Assembly: GCF_045862745.1 (NCBI RefSeq) | Contig: NZ_BQXN01000034.1 | Coordinates: forward strand, 1-18,106 | Reading direction: 5' to 3' | DNA length: 18,106 nt | From: Furfurilactobacillus entadae | GTDB taxonomy: Bacteria > Bacillota > Bacilli > Lactobacillales > Lactobacillaceae | Shown here: positions 7,105 to 15,022 of the stretch, piece after piece | Position numbering within the stretch: the first letter of the stretch is position 1 | How the letters are laid out: every line of letters begins with the position of its first letter | The notes under the pieces: model-generated | What the model saw: the letters and a program-made list of their open reading frames with translations, nothing else | Database searches by the model: none | Told to the model about the DNA's origin: nothing | Translations under genes and position numbers: made by a program

Positions 7105-8079
7105 ATGGAAAAATTAAAAACACGCCTCGACTCGTTCAGTGATGACATCATCTCAATCATCATTACGATCATGGTTCTAAACATTCACGCGGTTGTTTCC
7201 GATAATTCGGCGGCCTACCTCGTCCTTGGCAAAGAAATCGGGATCTACCCCATCAGTTTCTTTTACATTGCAAACATGTGGTACCAACACGCAACTGTTT
7301 TCAATGAGATTAAAACGATGACTTACCGAATCTTGATCTTAGATTTTCTCTTTTTAGCATCACTTTCATTAATTCCACTCCTCACCGGCATGATGGCGGG
7401 CCACACAACACGCATCACGGTAATGGCTTACGGCGTCCTTTCGTTTATCGTCGGCGCGTTTTTCCGCTACCTTAGTCGGGCAATCGTCCACTTTCGATAC
7501 ACGGATAAAACGGATATGGCCAAGGTCTACGTCAAAATTTACGGCTACAATAACCGCATTTTAAACGGTCTCAGTGTTGTCACCATTATTCTGGCCTACT
7601 TTAAGCCTGCGTGGGCGATCATTCTTTACCTCATCTACCCAATCTGGAATTTTCTCAGTAACAGTAGTGACCGTCAGGAAATGTACGATGTTGAACAGCT
7701 CACAGAAGCACAACGGGCAGAGTTTCTTGATTTTTCTACGGCTGATCGGAAAGCCTTCCGTGAACAACATGATAAAATCGCTGCGCTAGCCCAGTCGAAC
7801 GTCGCGGCAGCCCCTGTCGAAACTGCGGCGCCAACAACGCCAGCAACACCTGAGTCAGCTCCCGTTAAAACGGTGGCACCTCAAACACAGGAACAAGCAC
7901 CCCACGGCGATCGTCAACGCCATTGGCAACAGTGGCTAGATCAAAACGTCGATCCGGAAATGCAACAGAAAATCAAGCACGGGTACCGGCCCACCGAGGA
8001 ACAGCGCGAACAGTGGGCAAAATGGTTTAAAGAGCAACGGCACCAACGCCACAATGATCAGCAACATCACTCAAACTAG
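7105..8079 (+). CDS. TMEM175-family K+ channel-like protein with long C-terminal tail
   Basis: The N-terminus carries the TMEM175 (DUF1211) signature RxxxFSD (Arg7, FSD 11-13) in the first helix, followed by further hydrophobic helices to about residue 184. Family members are potassium-selective channels in the membrane. The unusual part is a tail of about 138 residues: a charged helix-like stretch (about 190-230), an Ala/Pro/Thr linker (about 233-265), then a Gln/His/Trp-rich end containing HWQQWL and QWAKWF. The second TMEM175 gene in this window (10331-10954) lacks such a tail. GGAGG at 7091-7095 lies 9 nt before the ATG. It probably shares a transcript with the nuclease gene and ends at the terminator at 8081. 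Confidence 0.8.
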   Translation: MEKLKTRLDSFSDDIISIIITIMVLNIHAVVSDNSAAYLVLGKEIGIYPISFFYIANMWYQHATVFNEIKTMTYRILILDFLFLASLSLIPLLTGMMAGHTTRITVMAYGVLSFIVGAFFRYLSRAIVHFRYTDKTDMAKVYVKIYGYNNRILNGLSVVTIILAYFKPAWAIILYLIYPIWNFLSNSSDRQEMYDVEQLTEAQRAEFLDFSTADRKAFREQHDKIAALAQSNVAAAPVETAAPTTPATPESAPVKTVAPQTQEQAPHGDRQRHWQQWLDQNVDPEMQQKIKHGYRPTEEQREQWAKWFKEQRHQRHNDQQHHSN

Positions 8080-8080
8080 C

Positions 8081-8120
8081 AAAAAACCACTTTTCCTAAG
8101 GGAAAAGTGGTTTTTTGTTT
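8081..8120. terminator. Bidirectional terminator between convergent genes
   Basis: AAAAAACCACTTTTCC (8081-8096) and its exact complement (8101-8116) form a 16-bp perfect stem with a TAAG loop. A T-run follows on both strands, so it can end both the TMEM175 gene (plus) and fabK (minus). Confidence 0.9.
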
Positions 8121-8143
8121 GAATCGATTTTACAGTGTGACGC

Positions 8144-9079
8144 TTAATCATTGATCTTCAGCGTTTGAATAACAGCCGCCGCTTCAGTAAAGAGGTCGCT
8201 AATGATCTCCGCCACGGGCCGTTCTTCCGTCACCATACCGGCAATTTCACCCGCCATCACGGAATCATGCGCCACGTCACCCTCAAACACGGCCTTCGAT
8301 AAGGACCCTAACGCCAACGTTTCTAATTGTTCCCGTGAGGCCCCCGCATTTTCTAATTCTAAGTATTTTTCCGTCAGTGGATTTTTAATCGCCCGAACTG
8401 GTGCTCCAAAGCGTTGCCCCGTTACCGTGGTGGCTGTATCATCTGCCGCCAAGACAGCCTGTTTAAACGTTTCTGGGATGGGTGTTTCGTTTGCGGCTAA
8501 AAAGCGTGTTCCCAGCTGAACCCCTTGCGCACCAAGTGCATAGGCCGCCGCGATTCCCCGACCATCAGCAATCCCGCCGGCAGCAATAACCGGAATATCA
8601 ACGGCTGAGGCCACCTGAGGAACCAGTGCCATCGTTGTCGTTGCACCAATGTGACCACCAGATTCCATACCTTCTGCGACGACAGCAACGGCACCAAGTT
8701 CCGCCATCTTTTGAGCAATTTTGACAGATGGGATCACCGGAATCACCTTTATCCCCGCAGCGGTTAGCGCCGGCATGTACGGCTTAGGCGTTCCTGCCCC
8801 CGTCATAACGATTGGAACCCGTTCTTCAATGATAACGTCAACCATATCTGGAATATTATCCATCATCAGCATCAAATTGACCGCAAACGGTTTACTCGTC
8901 CCCATTTGAATCAGCCGAATTTCATTGCGTAATTCCTCTTTATTAAAGCCCGCAGACGTTAAAACGCCTAAGCCACCGCCATTTGAAACGGCGATCACCA
9001 ATTCATGTCGTGAAATTCGTGCCATTGATCCCTGAATGAGTGGATATTTTGTTCCCAGAATATCTGTCAGCGCTGTCAT
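8144..9079 (-). CDS. fabK: Enoyl-ACP reductase II (FabK-like FMN protein)
   Basis: FabK reduces trans-2-enoyl-ACP with NAD(P)H and FMN in fatty-acid synthesis. The 311-residue TIM barrel follows pneumococcal FabK closely as I recall it: PLIQGSMA near the start; GGGLGVL (34-40); KPFAVNLML (63-71); VMTGAGTPKPYM; AEGMESGGHIG with the catalytic His143; VIAAGGIADGRG (164-175, FMN phosphate region); GVQLGTRF (186-193); and VRAIKNPLT plus SVMAGEIAGMV at the C-end. The gene is alone, not in a fab operon, so a nitronate monooxygenase-type role remains a lesser possibility. GAGG upstream supports ATG 9079. It converges on the TMEM175 gene. Confidence 0.8.
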   Translation of the reverse strand: MTALTDILGTKYPLIQGSMARISRHELVIAVSNGGGLGVLTSAGFNKEELRNEIRLIQMGTSKPFAVNLMLMMDNIPDMVDVIIEERVPIVMTGAGTPKPYMPALTAAGIKVIPVIPSVKIAQKMAELGAVAVVAEGMESGGHIGATTTMALVPQVASAVDIPVIAAGGIADGRGIAAAYALGAQGVQLGTRFLAANETPIPETFKQAVLAADDTATTVTGQRFGAPVRAIKNPLTEKYLELENAGASREQLETLALGSLSKAVFEGDVAHDSVMAGEIAGMVTEERPVAEIISDLFTEAAAVIQTLKIND

Positions 9080-9286
9080 TTCTTATTCCTCACTTTTCAA
9101 TCGGTCGTTTGTCATTAGGCCCAGCGTTTGTTCCAGTTCGCTTTCGAATCCATTCTGTTACCGCAAAGACCATTTAATTCAAATATAGCACGTTCCACAA
9201 CAGATGCCACCACTATTATTAAACCGCGGTGGCTTCAATAAGTAATCGCTTTCAGTATTTACAGGCATGTAGCCAATAATCACCAC

Positions 9287-9338
9287 AAAAAAATGGTTCA
9301 CCGCCCCAACAATTCTGTCAGCAAGTGAACCACTTTTT
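9287..9338 (-). terminator. Terminator of the five-gene minus-strand operon
   Basis: On the minus strand GTGGTTCAC (9325-9333) pairs with GTGAACCA (9294-9301) across a 23-nt loop and is followed by a run of seven T. It starts just after the amidase stop codon at 9341. Confidence 0.7.
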
Positions 9339-9340
9339 AA

Positions 9341-10318
9341 TTAATTTAACGACATTACCGTTAATTCATCCGCGACCGGATAAAAAACGGGGGTCGTCCA
9401 TGAGAGCATTTCCGTCGTTAACTGTAGCTTAACGAGTGCCCCCCGATGGTAGGGTTCAAAATACAGTGTCCGACTCTCACACACGGCCGCCGCCCGGTAC
9501 ACCGAATACGTTTGTTGATGATCCGTATTCTTTGGAACGGCCACACCATCTAGCAACCGCCAACTGCTGACAATCGCTGCCGCTTCGTCAGCTGGTTGAT
9601 CCGCCCGTTCCTTGAAGTATGCCGCCCGAACAAACCGGGATGATGGACTGTATGAACCCGGTGGAATGGCTTTCCCAGATAAGTTTCCCGTCGTCACCTT
9701 CGGGGTGTTCAGTGGGACCGTGCCCGCCAAGAAATCAGGCGTAAACGTCACGTACTGGCCCAACCGGTCTAGCTCACGCTCAAAGTTTGGAACGTTCGTC
9801 AAAATTCCCAGTGGATCAGCCACCACACGCATCGGGATCGTCGTTGGTTCAATGGCCACCATCTTCCCCGTCCGGTCCGCCACCGCAAAGTGCAGCTCTG
9901 GCCGACCGTAATCACGATTACTGTACGTTGCCGCCATTAATTGAACGTCCGCCAGATGGTCAATCACTTCATCAACGGAACGAAACTGCCCAAGTAACCA
10001 GAACACAAATTCATACGGGGCTAACTGCACCCGATCATCGCGACGTGAGACAGCAAGTTCCGCCCCGTTTGCAAACGTCAGCTTTTGTGCCGTCAGTCCC
10101 CATTCGTTAACGCCATCCGAAAGGTCGATTCTGTGACCATCCTGAAAGGCACTGCCCACCATCGCATAACGATTGGTGTGTGTTTGACCATCAAAATCGC
10201 TTTCCCATTGATAATTTCTTGGAATAAACGCTGGTTGGTTAGCCAGCACCGGCCAGTCCATGGTGCGCGACAGCACATGGGTCCCGTCACACGCAATTTG
10301 AAAAATACTTGTACACAT
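9341..10318 (-). CDS. Choloylglycine hydrolase-family amidase (BSH/penicillin V acylase-like)
   Basis: This Ntn-hydrolase of peptidase family C59 cleaves amide bonds such as those of conjugated bile salts, penicillin V or acyl-homoserine lactones. After removal of Met1, Cys2 (MCTSIF) is the N-terminal nucleophile. The other catalytic residues fall at the textbook bile salt hydrolase numbers: Arg18 and Asp21 (RTMDW), Asn175 (LTNVPNF) and Arg228 (SSRFVRAAY). The position holding Asn in bile salt hydrolases (GLNF) or Tyr in penicillin V acylases reads Thr81 (KLTFANG), so the substrate class is uncertain. The 325-residue length is normal. There is no signal peptide, so it is cytosolic. GGAG precedes ATG 10318. 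It starts 12 bp after the TMEM175 gene and is last in the operon. Confidence 0.85.
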   Translation of the reverse strand: MCTSIFQIACDGTHVLSRTMDWPVLANQPAFIPRNYQWESDFDGQTHTNRYAMVGSAFQDGHRIDLSDGVNEWGLTAQKLTFANGAELAVSRRDDRVQLAPYEFVFWLLGQFRSVDEVIDHLADVQLMAATYSNRDYGRPELHFAVADRTGKMVAIEPTTIPMRVVADPLGILTNVPNFERELDRLGQYVTFTPDFLAGTVPLNTPKVTTGNLSGKAIPPGSYSPSSRFVRAAYFKERADQPADEAAAIVSSWRLLDGVAVPKNTDHQQTYSVYRAAAVCESRTLYFEPYHRGALVKLQLTTEMLSWTTPVFYPVADELTVMSLN

Positions 10319-10330
10319 CGTTTTCTCCGT

Positions 10331-10954
10331 TTACGCGGCATTACGCCGACGAATCCGACTTAAATGAAGGTAGGCAATGAAGTGGAAAATAATGCCCGCC
10401 AGCAAGAGCAACCCGCCAACCCAAATGTTCCACATTGAACTTATAATGGCTAATCCATACAAAATCATCGACCAGATTGGATCACGTTTGATCCGAAAGT
10501 TCAGGACAAAGTGATCTCGATCAAGGAGCTCTTGGTGCCCCGCCAAATAGTGGTACATCAGGTAATAAACTGCGGAGATCATGAACGCTACCGCAGAATA
10601 AATCATGAAGGCCACCCGAATGTCCGCCTCATTTCGTCCGGCGAGCGCAGTGGCGACAAGGCTCATTGGATAATCCAACAGCGTCACACTGAACATGGAC
10701 AACAGGTTGATGAGGTTCATATTACGATCGATCGCCTTCAACATGACAAAATAATCATGATGAAAAAGCCACAACGTGCCGACGTAAAAGTACGAAACAA
10801 TGTACGCTAAAAATTCTGGCCACTGTTCAACAATCGCTTGGGCAAGGTGTCCCTGGTGATAATTGGGGACGTGAAACTCTAACACTAAAATTGTAATTAA
10901 AATGGCAAAAACGCCATCACTAAACGCTTCTAACCGCGTTTTTGAAATCATCAT
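10331..10954 (-). CDS. TMEM175-family potassium channel-like protein
   Basis: This 207-residue membrane protein begins MMISKTRLEAFSDGVFAIL. The RxxxFSD signature (Arg7, FSD 11-13) identifies the TMEM175 (DUF1211) channel family, and about five to six hydrophobic helices follow. Bacterial members are reported K+ channels, so a role in K+ flux or pH/osmotic balance is likely. Its ATG (10954-10952) overlaps the merR stop codon in an ATGA, implying translational coupling; a second in-frame ATG lies at 10951. The amidase gene follows 12 bp downstream. It is a compact paralogue of the 7105-8079 gene and lacks that protein's long tail. Confidence 0.85.
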   Translation of the reverse strand: MMISKTRLEAFSDGVFAILITILVLEFHVPNYHQGHLAQAIVEQWPEFLAYIVSYFYVGTLWLFHHDYFVMLKAIDRNMNLINLLSMFSVTLLDYPMSLVATALAGRNEADIRVAFMIYSAVAFMISAVYYLMYHYLAGHQELLDRDHFVLNFRIKRDPIWSMILYGLAIISSMWNIWVGGLLLLAGIIFHFIAYLHLSRIRRRNAA

Positions 10955-11415
10955 TTACTTGTCCCACCTGTCTCATCACGAACTTCATAATGAATCGTGT
11001 GGTCTTCACTGTACGCAAACAGTCGTTTTGTATGCGCCTGATCAAAGTACCCAAGGTCCAACACGTGGTGACCATTCTCCGTCACCATGCCGTGGTAGGC
11101 ATCCAGCAAGAAATTACGAATGCCCTTTGCTTCGTTCATTAGGACCTCCGTGCGCTCAACGGAAGCTGCCAGCGTGTAGCCCTCATCCAGCATCAGCTTG
11201 ATGCCTGATGCCTTTAAAAAAGCATCATACCCATATTCGCGGGCCGCCTTTTCATCGATTCGTTCTTTTGATTGTAAGTATCCTTTCGATTCCCAATAAC
11301 GGAGCTGTCTGGTTGACGTCCCCGTCATCTTGCTCAACTCACCGATTCCAAAGATCAAGTTTGCCGTGCTGAAAATCTTCCCGTTACTCATGCTTCGTAA
11401 ACTTGGTTGTGCCAT
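10951..11415 (-). CDS. MerR-type transcriptional regulator without cysteines
   Basis: The 154-residue protein has a winged helix at about 22-75: FGIGELSKMTGTSTRQLRYW is the MerR-type helix-turn-helix, followed by the wing sequence KGYLQSK. The C-terminal 80 residues include a helix (about 80-108) and a short mixed segment I do not recognise. There is no cysteine in the whole protein, so metal or thiol sensing of the classic MerR kind is unlikely; it may sense a small molecule or partner. AAGGCGG upstream supports ATG 11415; an internal ATG at codon 9 is possible. Being coupled to a channel and an amidase gene suggests it controls this operon, but no operator was identified with confidence. 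Confidence 0.8.
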   Translation of the reverse strand: MAQPSLRSMSNGKIFSTANLIFGIGELSKMTGTSTRQLRYWESKGYLQSKERIDEKAAREYGYDAFLKASGIKLMLDEGYTLAASVERTEVLMNEAKGIRNFLLDAYHGMVTENGHHVLDLGYFDQAHTKRLFAYSEDHTIHYEVRDETGGTSK

Positions 11416-11450
11416 AACTTTACCGCCTTCACACTGATCCTGACATCCGG

Positions 11451-11936
11451 TTAACTTTCTGGATCAAATTCCAACAGCATTTTCCGGTGCCAAATATTTG
11501 CCTCCAAGAATGGTTGTCCATACGCTTCGAAGGACTGCTTCGCATAAAAGCTCACGGCCGTTTCCTGAGCCTCTAAATAAATGGATTTGTAGCCATCCGC
11601 CTTGGCATCTTCAATAATCTGGTTCAATAACTCAATCGCGTAACCACGGTGTCTTGCCCAGTCGATGGTGGCAACCCGTTGAACTTGAAGAATATTCCGA
11701 TCCAAGCGTTTCGTCCGCGCCGTTACAACTGGTGCCTCGTGGTTATACCCCACGTAGTGAACGGCATGCACGTCCTCACCGTCTAGTTCCAACTCCTTAT
11801 CAATTCCTTGTTCATCCACAAAGACTGCTAAGCGAACGGCCACAGCGTCGTTATACACTTGCCCGGCGTCCCCTTTTTGGGTCTTAATGACCAACTGTTT
11901 GTCCCGCTTCTTTTTACCCCAATGCAATAAACTCAT
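11451..11936 (-). CDS. GNAT-family N-acetyltransferase (ElaA-like)
   Basis: This 161-residue acetyl-CoA-dependent transferase has the early motif AVRLAVFVDEQGI (about 33-45), as in ElaA-type members. Motif A of the GNAT fold is QVQRVATIDWARHRGYAIEL (about 84-103), where RHRGYA is the pyrophosphate-binding loop. The C-terminal strand pattern is YLEAQETAVSFYAKQSF. The substrate is unknown. It lies 23 bp after the phosphatase gene and 35 bp before merR on the same strand, with TAGG 8 nt before ATG 11936. Nothing ties its acceptor to the neighbouring genes. Confidence 0.85.
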   Translation of the reverse strand: MSLLHWGKKKRDKQLVIKTQKGDAGQVYNDAVAVRLAVFVDEQGIDKELELDGEDVHAVHYVGYNHEAPVVTARTKRLDRNILQVQRVATIDWARHRGYAIELLNQIIEDAKADGYKSIYLEAQETAVSFYAKQSFEAYGQPFLEANIWHRKMLLEFDPES

Positions 11937-11959
11937 TCACTCTGCCTACCTTTACCGTT

Positions 11960-12616
11960 TTATTCGTTGTAACCCATCACTTGAATCTGTTTATCATCCA
12001 TTGATAACCGCGTGATACTCCCGTTTTTGGGGCGCACACTCAGATCAAATTTTCCGTTGCCAAAGCGTTCCATCAAACTTAACAGTGTGTTGCCGTGACT
12101 AATCACCAACACATTATCACCGTCAGCTAAATCTGCATTATGCCGGATCAATTCGAAACCTTGATCCACCCGGTGCCAGTACTCTTCATTATTTTCAGCA
12201 TCATGAAACGGATCAACGGCCTTCATCATGTCCTTTGCAGTCGCAATGGAATGCTCAGCCACAATTTCCTTAAAACTGGTCAACCCATGCGGACGGCCAA
12301 CCTGATCCCAAACGTAATTCATGTTGTCCCCTTCAAACGACCCGTAAAACTGTTCCCTAAAAAACGGGCTGCTTTGCGCATGAGTCACGTTTGTCACGTG
12401 GTTTGCCGCCAAAATCGTTGCGGCCGTCTGCTGGGCACGGGTGGTGTCTGAACAGTAAGCTGCCGCAAATGACACATTAGCCAGCCGTTGTCCAGCAGTG
12501 GCGGCATCCGCCAACCCCTTTTCGGTCAGTGGTGAATTACTCCACCCCTGCAATTTATTGTAAATATTAAAGTATGTTTGTCCGTGACGCACTAAATAAA
12601 GGTTAACTGCTGCCAT
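11960..12616 (-). CDS. Histidine phosphatase (phosphoglycerate mutase-like)
   Basis: This branch-1 histidine phosphatase is 218 residues from ATG 12616. LVRHGQT carries the phospho-acceptor His11. Arg60 in SDTTRAQQT, Glu88 in FFREQFYGSFEG and His174 in VISHGNT complete the catalytic set. Its length and loop composition fit a broad-specificity phosphatase rather than glycolytic mutase. AGGAG at 12625-12629 sits 8 nt before ATG 12616. An in-frame GTG at 12625 overlaps that ribosome site, so the shorter start is preferred. It is the first gene of the five-gene minus-strand run and has a consensus -10 upstream. Confidence 0.85.
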   Translation of the reverse strand: MAAVNLYLVRHGQTYFNIYNKLQGWSNSPLTEKGLADAATAGQRLANVSFAAAYCSDTTRAQQTAATILAANHVTNVTHAQSSPFFREQFYGSFEGDNMNYVWDQVGRPHGLTSFKEIVAEHSIATAKDMMKAVDPFHDAENNEEYWHRVDQGFELIRHNADLADGDNVLVISHGNTLLSLMERFGNGKFDLSVRPKNGSITRLSMDDKQIQVMGYNE

Positions 12617-12702
12617 CTGAACCACTCCTTTTTTTACATGAACGACATTTTTCTCGTTGCTGATTGCTAATCATCCTAAAAACGATGGTTACCGTTCCTT
12701 TT

Positions 12703-12708
12703 ATTATA
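12703..12708 (-). promoter_or_regulatory. -10 element for the five-gene operon
   Basis: The minus strand carries a perfect TATAAT about 87 nt upstream of the phosphatase ATG. I see no good -35 at normal spacing, so it may need an activator. Confidence 0.4.
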
Positions 12709-12752
12709 CACGACACCACCCCCGCATTTAGTCTTTAAGACCGGTTAAAGTT

Positions 12753-12775
12753 TATGTAAGGTGACTTTTTACATA
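12753..12775. repeat. 7-bp inverted repeat upstream of ltaS
   Basis: TATGTAA and TTACATA are separated by 9 nt and lie directly upstream of the likely ltaS -35. It could be an operator between the divergent transcripts. Confidence 0.3.
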
Positions 12776-12776
12776 G

Positions 12777-12805
12777 TTCATCGTATCAAAGCATCGTGGT
12801 ACACT
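12777..12805 (+). promoter_or_regulatory. Possible ltaS promoter
   Basis: The -10 TACACT (12800-12805) is preceded by a TGG extension. The -35 at 17-nt spacing, TTCATC, is weak (3 of 6). Confidence 0.4.
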
Positions 12806-12864
12806 AGGTCATATGCTTTTAGCCTTATTACTGTTACATTCATTATGAAAAGGAACGGAGCTTC

Positions 12865-14952
12865 ATGCGTAAGTTGCAATCGAAATTGAATACCAGAATT
12901 GGTCTCTTCTGGCTACTTGTGTTCGTTTTTTGGGCCAAAACAATGTTGGCCTACACAATGGATTTCCATCTAAGTGTTGGTGATCCGTTGGCAGGGTTCG
13001 TCATGATCATCAATCCCATTGGGACCAGTTTGCTGCTCTTCGGCCTTGCTTTTTATGCGCGTCGAGCACGCTTCTTTTACCCAATTCTGGGTGTTACCTA
13101 TGTGTTAAACACACTATTGTTATACCTCAACGTCATTTACTTCCGTGAGTTTACGGACTTTATGACCGTTTCCACCATGACCGGGTACGATAAGGTCAAC
13201 CAGGGGCTCTCCGGGAGTTCGTTGGCGCTCACAATGCCGCACGACGTCTTCTTCTGGGCAGACCTAGTCGTCTTAGTCTTGCTATACCTTTTCCGCTGGT
13301 TGAAGTTCGATAAACTCGCTCTTCCCAAGAAGACTGGCTTTGCGATGACTTCATTTGCGATTATGTTTATCATGGCAAACTTGGCCCTCGGTGAAGTGGA
13401 TCGTTCACAGCTCATGACCAGAACGTTTGACCGGACCTACGTGGTTAAGTACCTGGGCCTCGACTTTTTCACCGCCTTCGATGGCGCCAGCGCATGGCAC
13501 ACCTCCGCGATGCGCGCTGCGGCCACGAAGTCAGAGCTCAAAACGGTCACGGACTTCACTCAGTCACACTATGCGGCCCCAAATAGTTCCATGTATGGTG
13601 CCGCCAAGGGGCGCAATGTGATTGTGATCCACTTGGAGAGTTTCCAACAGTTTTCAATTGATCGAAAGGTCAACGGGAAAGAAGTTACGCCGTTTTTAAA
13701 CAGCATTTACCATTCAAAGGATACCTACGCCTTTGATAACTTCTTCCACCAGGTCGGCCAAGGGAAGACCTCCGATGCTGAAAACATGCTTGAAACAAGC
13801 ACCTACGGCTTACCGCAGGGTTCCCTGTTCGCTCAGCTTGGCTCTGACGAAACATTCCAAGCCGCACCGGCCATTTTGGAGCAATCACCAGAACATTACA
13901 CAACGGCGGTGTTCCACGGAAACGTCCCAAGTTTCTGGAACCGGAACAACGTTTATCCAAACCTTGGTTATCAATATTTCTTTGCTCAGGAATACTACAA
14001 TACCAGCGGCAGTCGTTCCATGGGTTATGGGTTAAAGGACAAGTTACTGTTTGACGATTCCGTTAAGTACCTTCAACACTTACAGCAACCGTTCTACGTG
14101 AAGTATTTGACCGTCACGAACCACTTCCCGTTTGACCTTGATAAGGAAGATCAGGATCCTGATTTCAAAACCACTGATACTGATAGCTCCGTGGTTAACA
14201 ACTACTTTGTCACGGAACATTACCTTGATCAATCCGTAGAAGAATTGTTTAACTTCTTAAAATCCTCCGGGTTGTACAACAACTCAATGATCGTGATCTA
14301 CGGAGACCACTACGGCATTTCTAACTCTGAAAACAAGAGCTTAGCCAGTGTCCTTGGCAAGAATCCCGATGATTGGTCCAGCTTTGATAACGCCCAGCTT
14401 CAACGGGTGCCCTTCATGGTCCACATTCCGGGCAATGGTCACGGAAAAATTGAACACCAGTACGGCGGCGAGATTGACGTTGAACCAACCATCATGCACC
14501 TGCTTGGTGTCGGCACCAAACAGTACGTTCAGTTTGGGACAGACCTGTTCTCAAAGGACCACGATCAGGTCGTTGCCTTCCGGAATCAAGACTTTGTCAC
14601 ACCAAAGTACACCTCGATTTCTGGAACCATTTACGACAACAACACCGGAAGACAGGCTGATTTAACGGACGCCCAGAAAAAGAAGGTCGAAGCTGATCAA
14701 GCTAAAGTATCGAAGGAACTGAGCCTCTCTGATTCGTTAAACCAGAAAAACCTCCTACGCTTCTATGATCCAACCGGCTTTACCGCCGTTGAGCCAAGCA
14801 AATACAAGTACACAAAGGGACTCCAGCAAGCCGAAAAGATTGAACAAGACCGTGGCATTGGGAGCACATCGCTCTTTAGTCAAAACGGCAATAAATCAAT
14901 TGAAGACTTGTATCATACCAACGCCCCCGAAGTAAACAGTAAGGGCCAGTAA
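12865..14952 (+). CDS. ltaS: Lipoteichoic acid synthase, type I
   Basis: LtaS polymerises glycerol phosphate from phosphatidylglycerol onto the glycolipid anchor at the outer membrane face. The 695-residue protein has five N-terminal helices (about 13-31, 44-63, 70-92, 128-146, 157-175), a linker, and an extracellular sulfatase-like domain. Catalytic features: Glu258 (IHLESFQ), nucleophile Thr302 (HQVGQGKTSDAE), the NRNNVYP and TNHFPF stretches, and Asp481-His482 (YGDHYG) for Mn2+. The linker has an AxA site (Ala218-Ala220) aligned with the place where signal peptidase I releases the staphylococcal enzyme domain. GGAG at 12857-12860 precedes ATG 12865. It is monocistronic and convergent with lepB. 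Confidence 0.93.
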   Translation: MRKLQSKLNTRIGLFWLLVFVFWAKTMLAYTMDFHLSVGDPLAGFVMIINPIGTSLLLFGLAFYARRARFFYPILGVTYVLNTLLLYLNVIYFREFTDFMTVSTMTGYDKVNQGLSGSSLALTMPHDVFFWADLVVLVLLYLFRWLKFDKLALPKKTGFAMTSFAIMFIMANLALGEVDRSQLMTRTFDRTYVVKYLGLDFFTAFDGASAWHTSAMRAAATKSELKTVTDFTQSHYAAPNSSMYGAAKGRNVIVIHLESFQQFSIDRKVNGKEVTPFLNSIYHSKDTYAFDNFFHQVGQGKTSDAENMLETSTYGLPQGSLFAQLGSDETFQAAPAILEQSPEHYTTAVFHGNVPSFWNRNNVYPNLGYQYFFAQEYYNTSGSRSMGYGLKDKLLFDDSVKYLQHLQQPFYVKYLTVTNHFPFDLDKEDQDPDFKTTDTDSSVVNNYFVTEHYLDQSVEELFNFLKSSGLYNNSMIVIYGDHYGISNSENKSLASVLGKNPDDWSSFDNAQLQRVPFMVHIPGNGHGKIEHQYGGEIDVEPTIMHLLGVGTKQYVQFGTDLFSKDHDQVVAFRNQDFVTPKYTSISGTIYDNNTGRQADLTDAQKKKVEADQAKVSKELSLSDSLNQKNLLRFYDPTGFTAVEPSKYKYTKGLQQAEKIEQDRGIGSTSLFSQNGNKSIEDLYHTNAPEVNSKGQ

Positions 14953-14982
14953 ACTGAATCTATGGCTCAAGCGCGCCAAATT

Positions 14983-15021
14983 AAAACGGCTGACTTCCCA
15001 ATGGGAAATCAGCCGTTTTTG
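14983..15021. terminator. Bidirectional terminator between ltaS and lepB
   Basis: AAAACGGCTGA (14984-14994) pairs with TCAGCCGTTTT (15009-15019). One mismatch precedes an inner TTCC/GGAA pairing. T-runs follow on both strands. Confidence 0.85.
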
Positions 15022-15022
15022 C

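Noticed and set aside
9180..9196. FabT-type operator (TTTGA...TTAAA) near the fabK promoter
   Set aside because: Half sites are separated by 1 nt instead of 3 and one half is imperfect, so it does not meet the known box.
9200..9235. T-box-like CCACCGCGG and a GCCACC...GGTGGC dyad upstream of fabK
   Set aside because: Only a few bases fit the T-box core, no tRNA-responsive stem I or terminator follows, and the downstream gene is not an amino-acid gene. Kept as an unexplained weak dyad.
12617..12625. GTG start at 12625 for the histidine phosphatase
   Set aside because: The codon overlaps the AGGAG ribosome site that serves ATG 12616.
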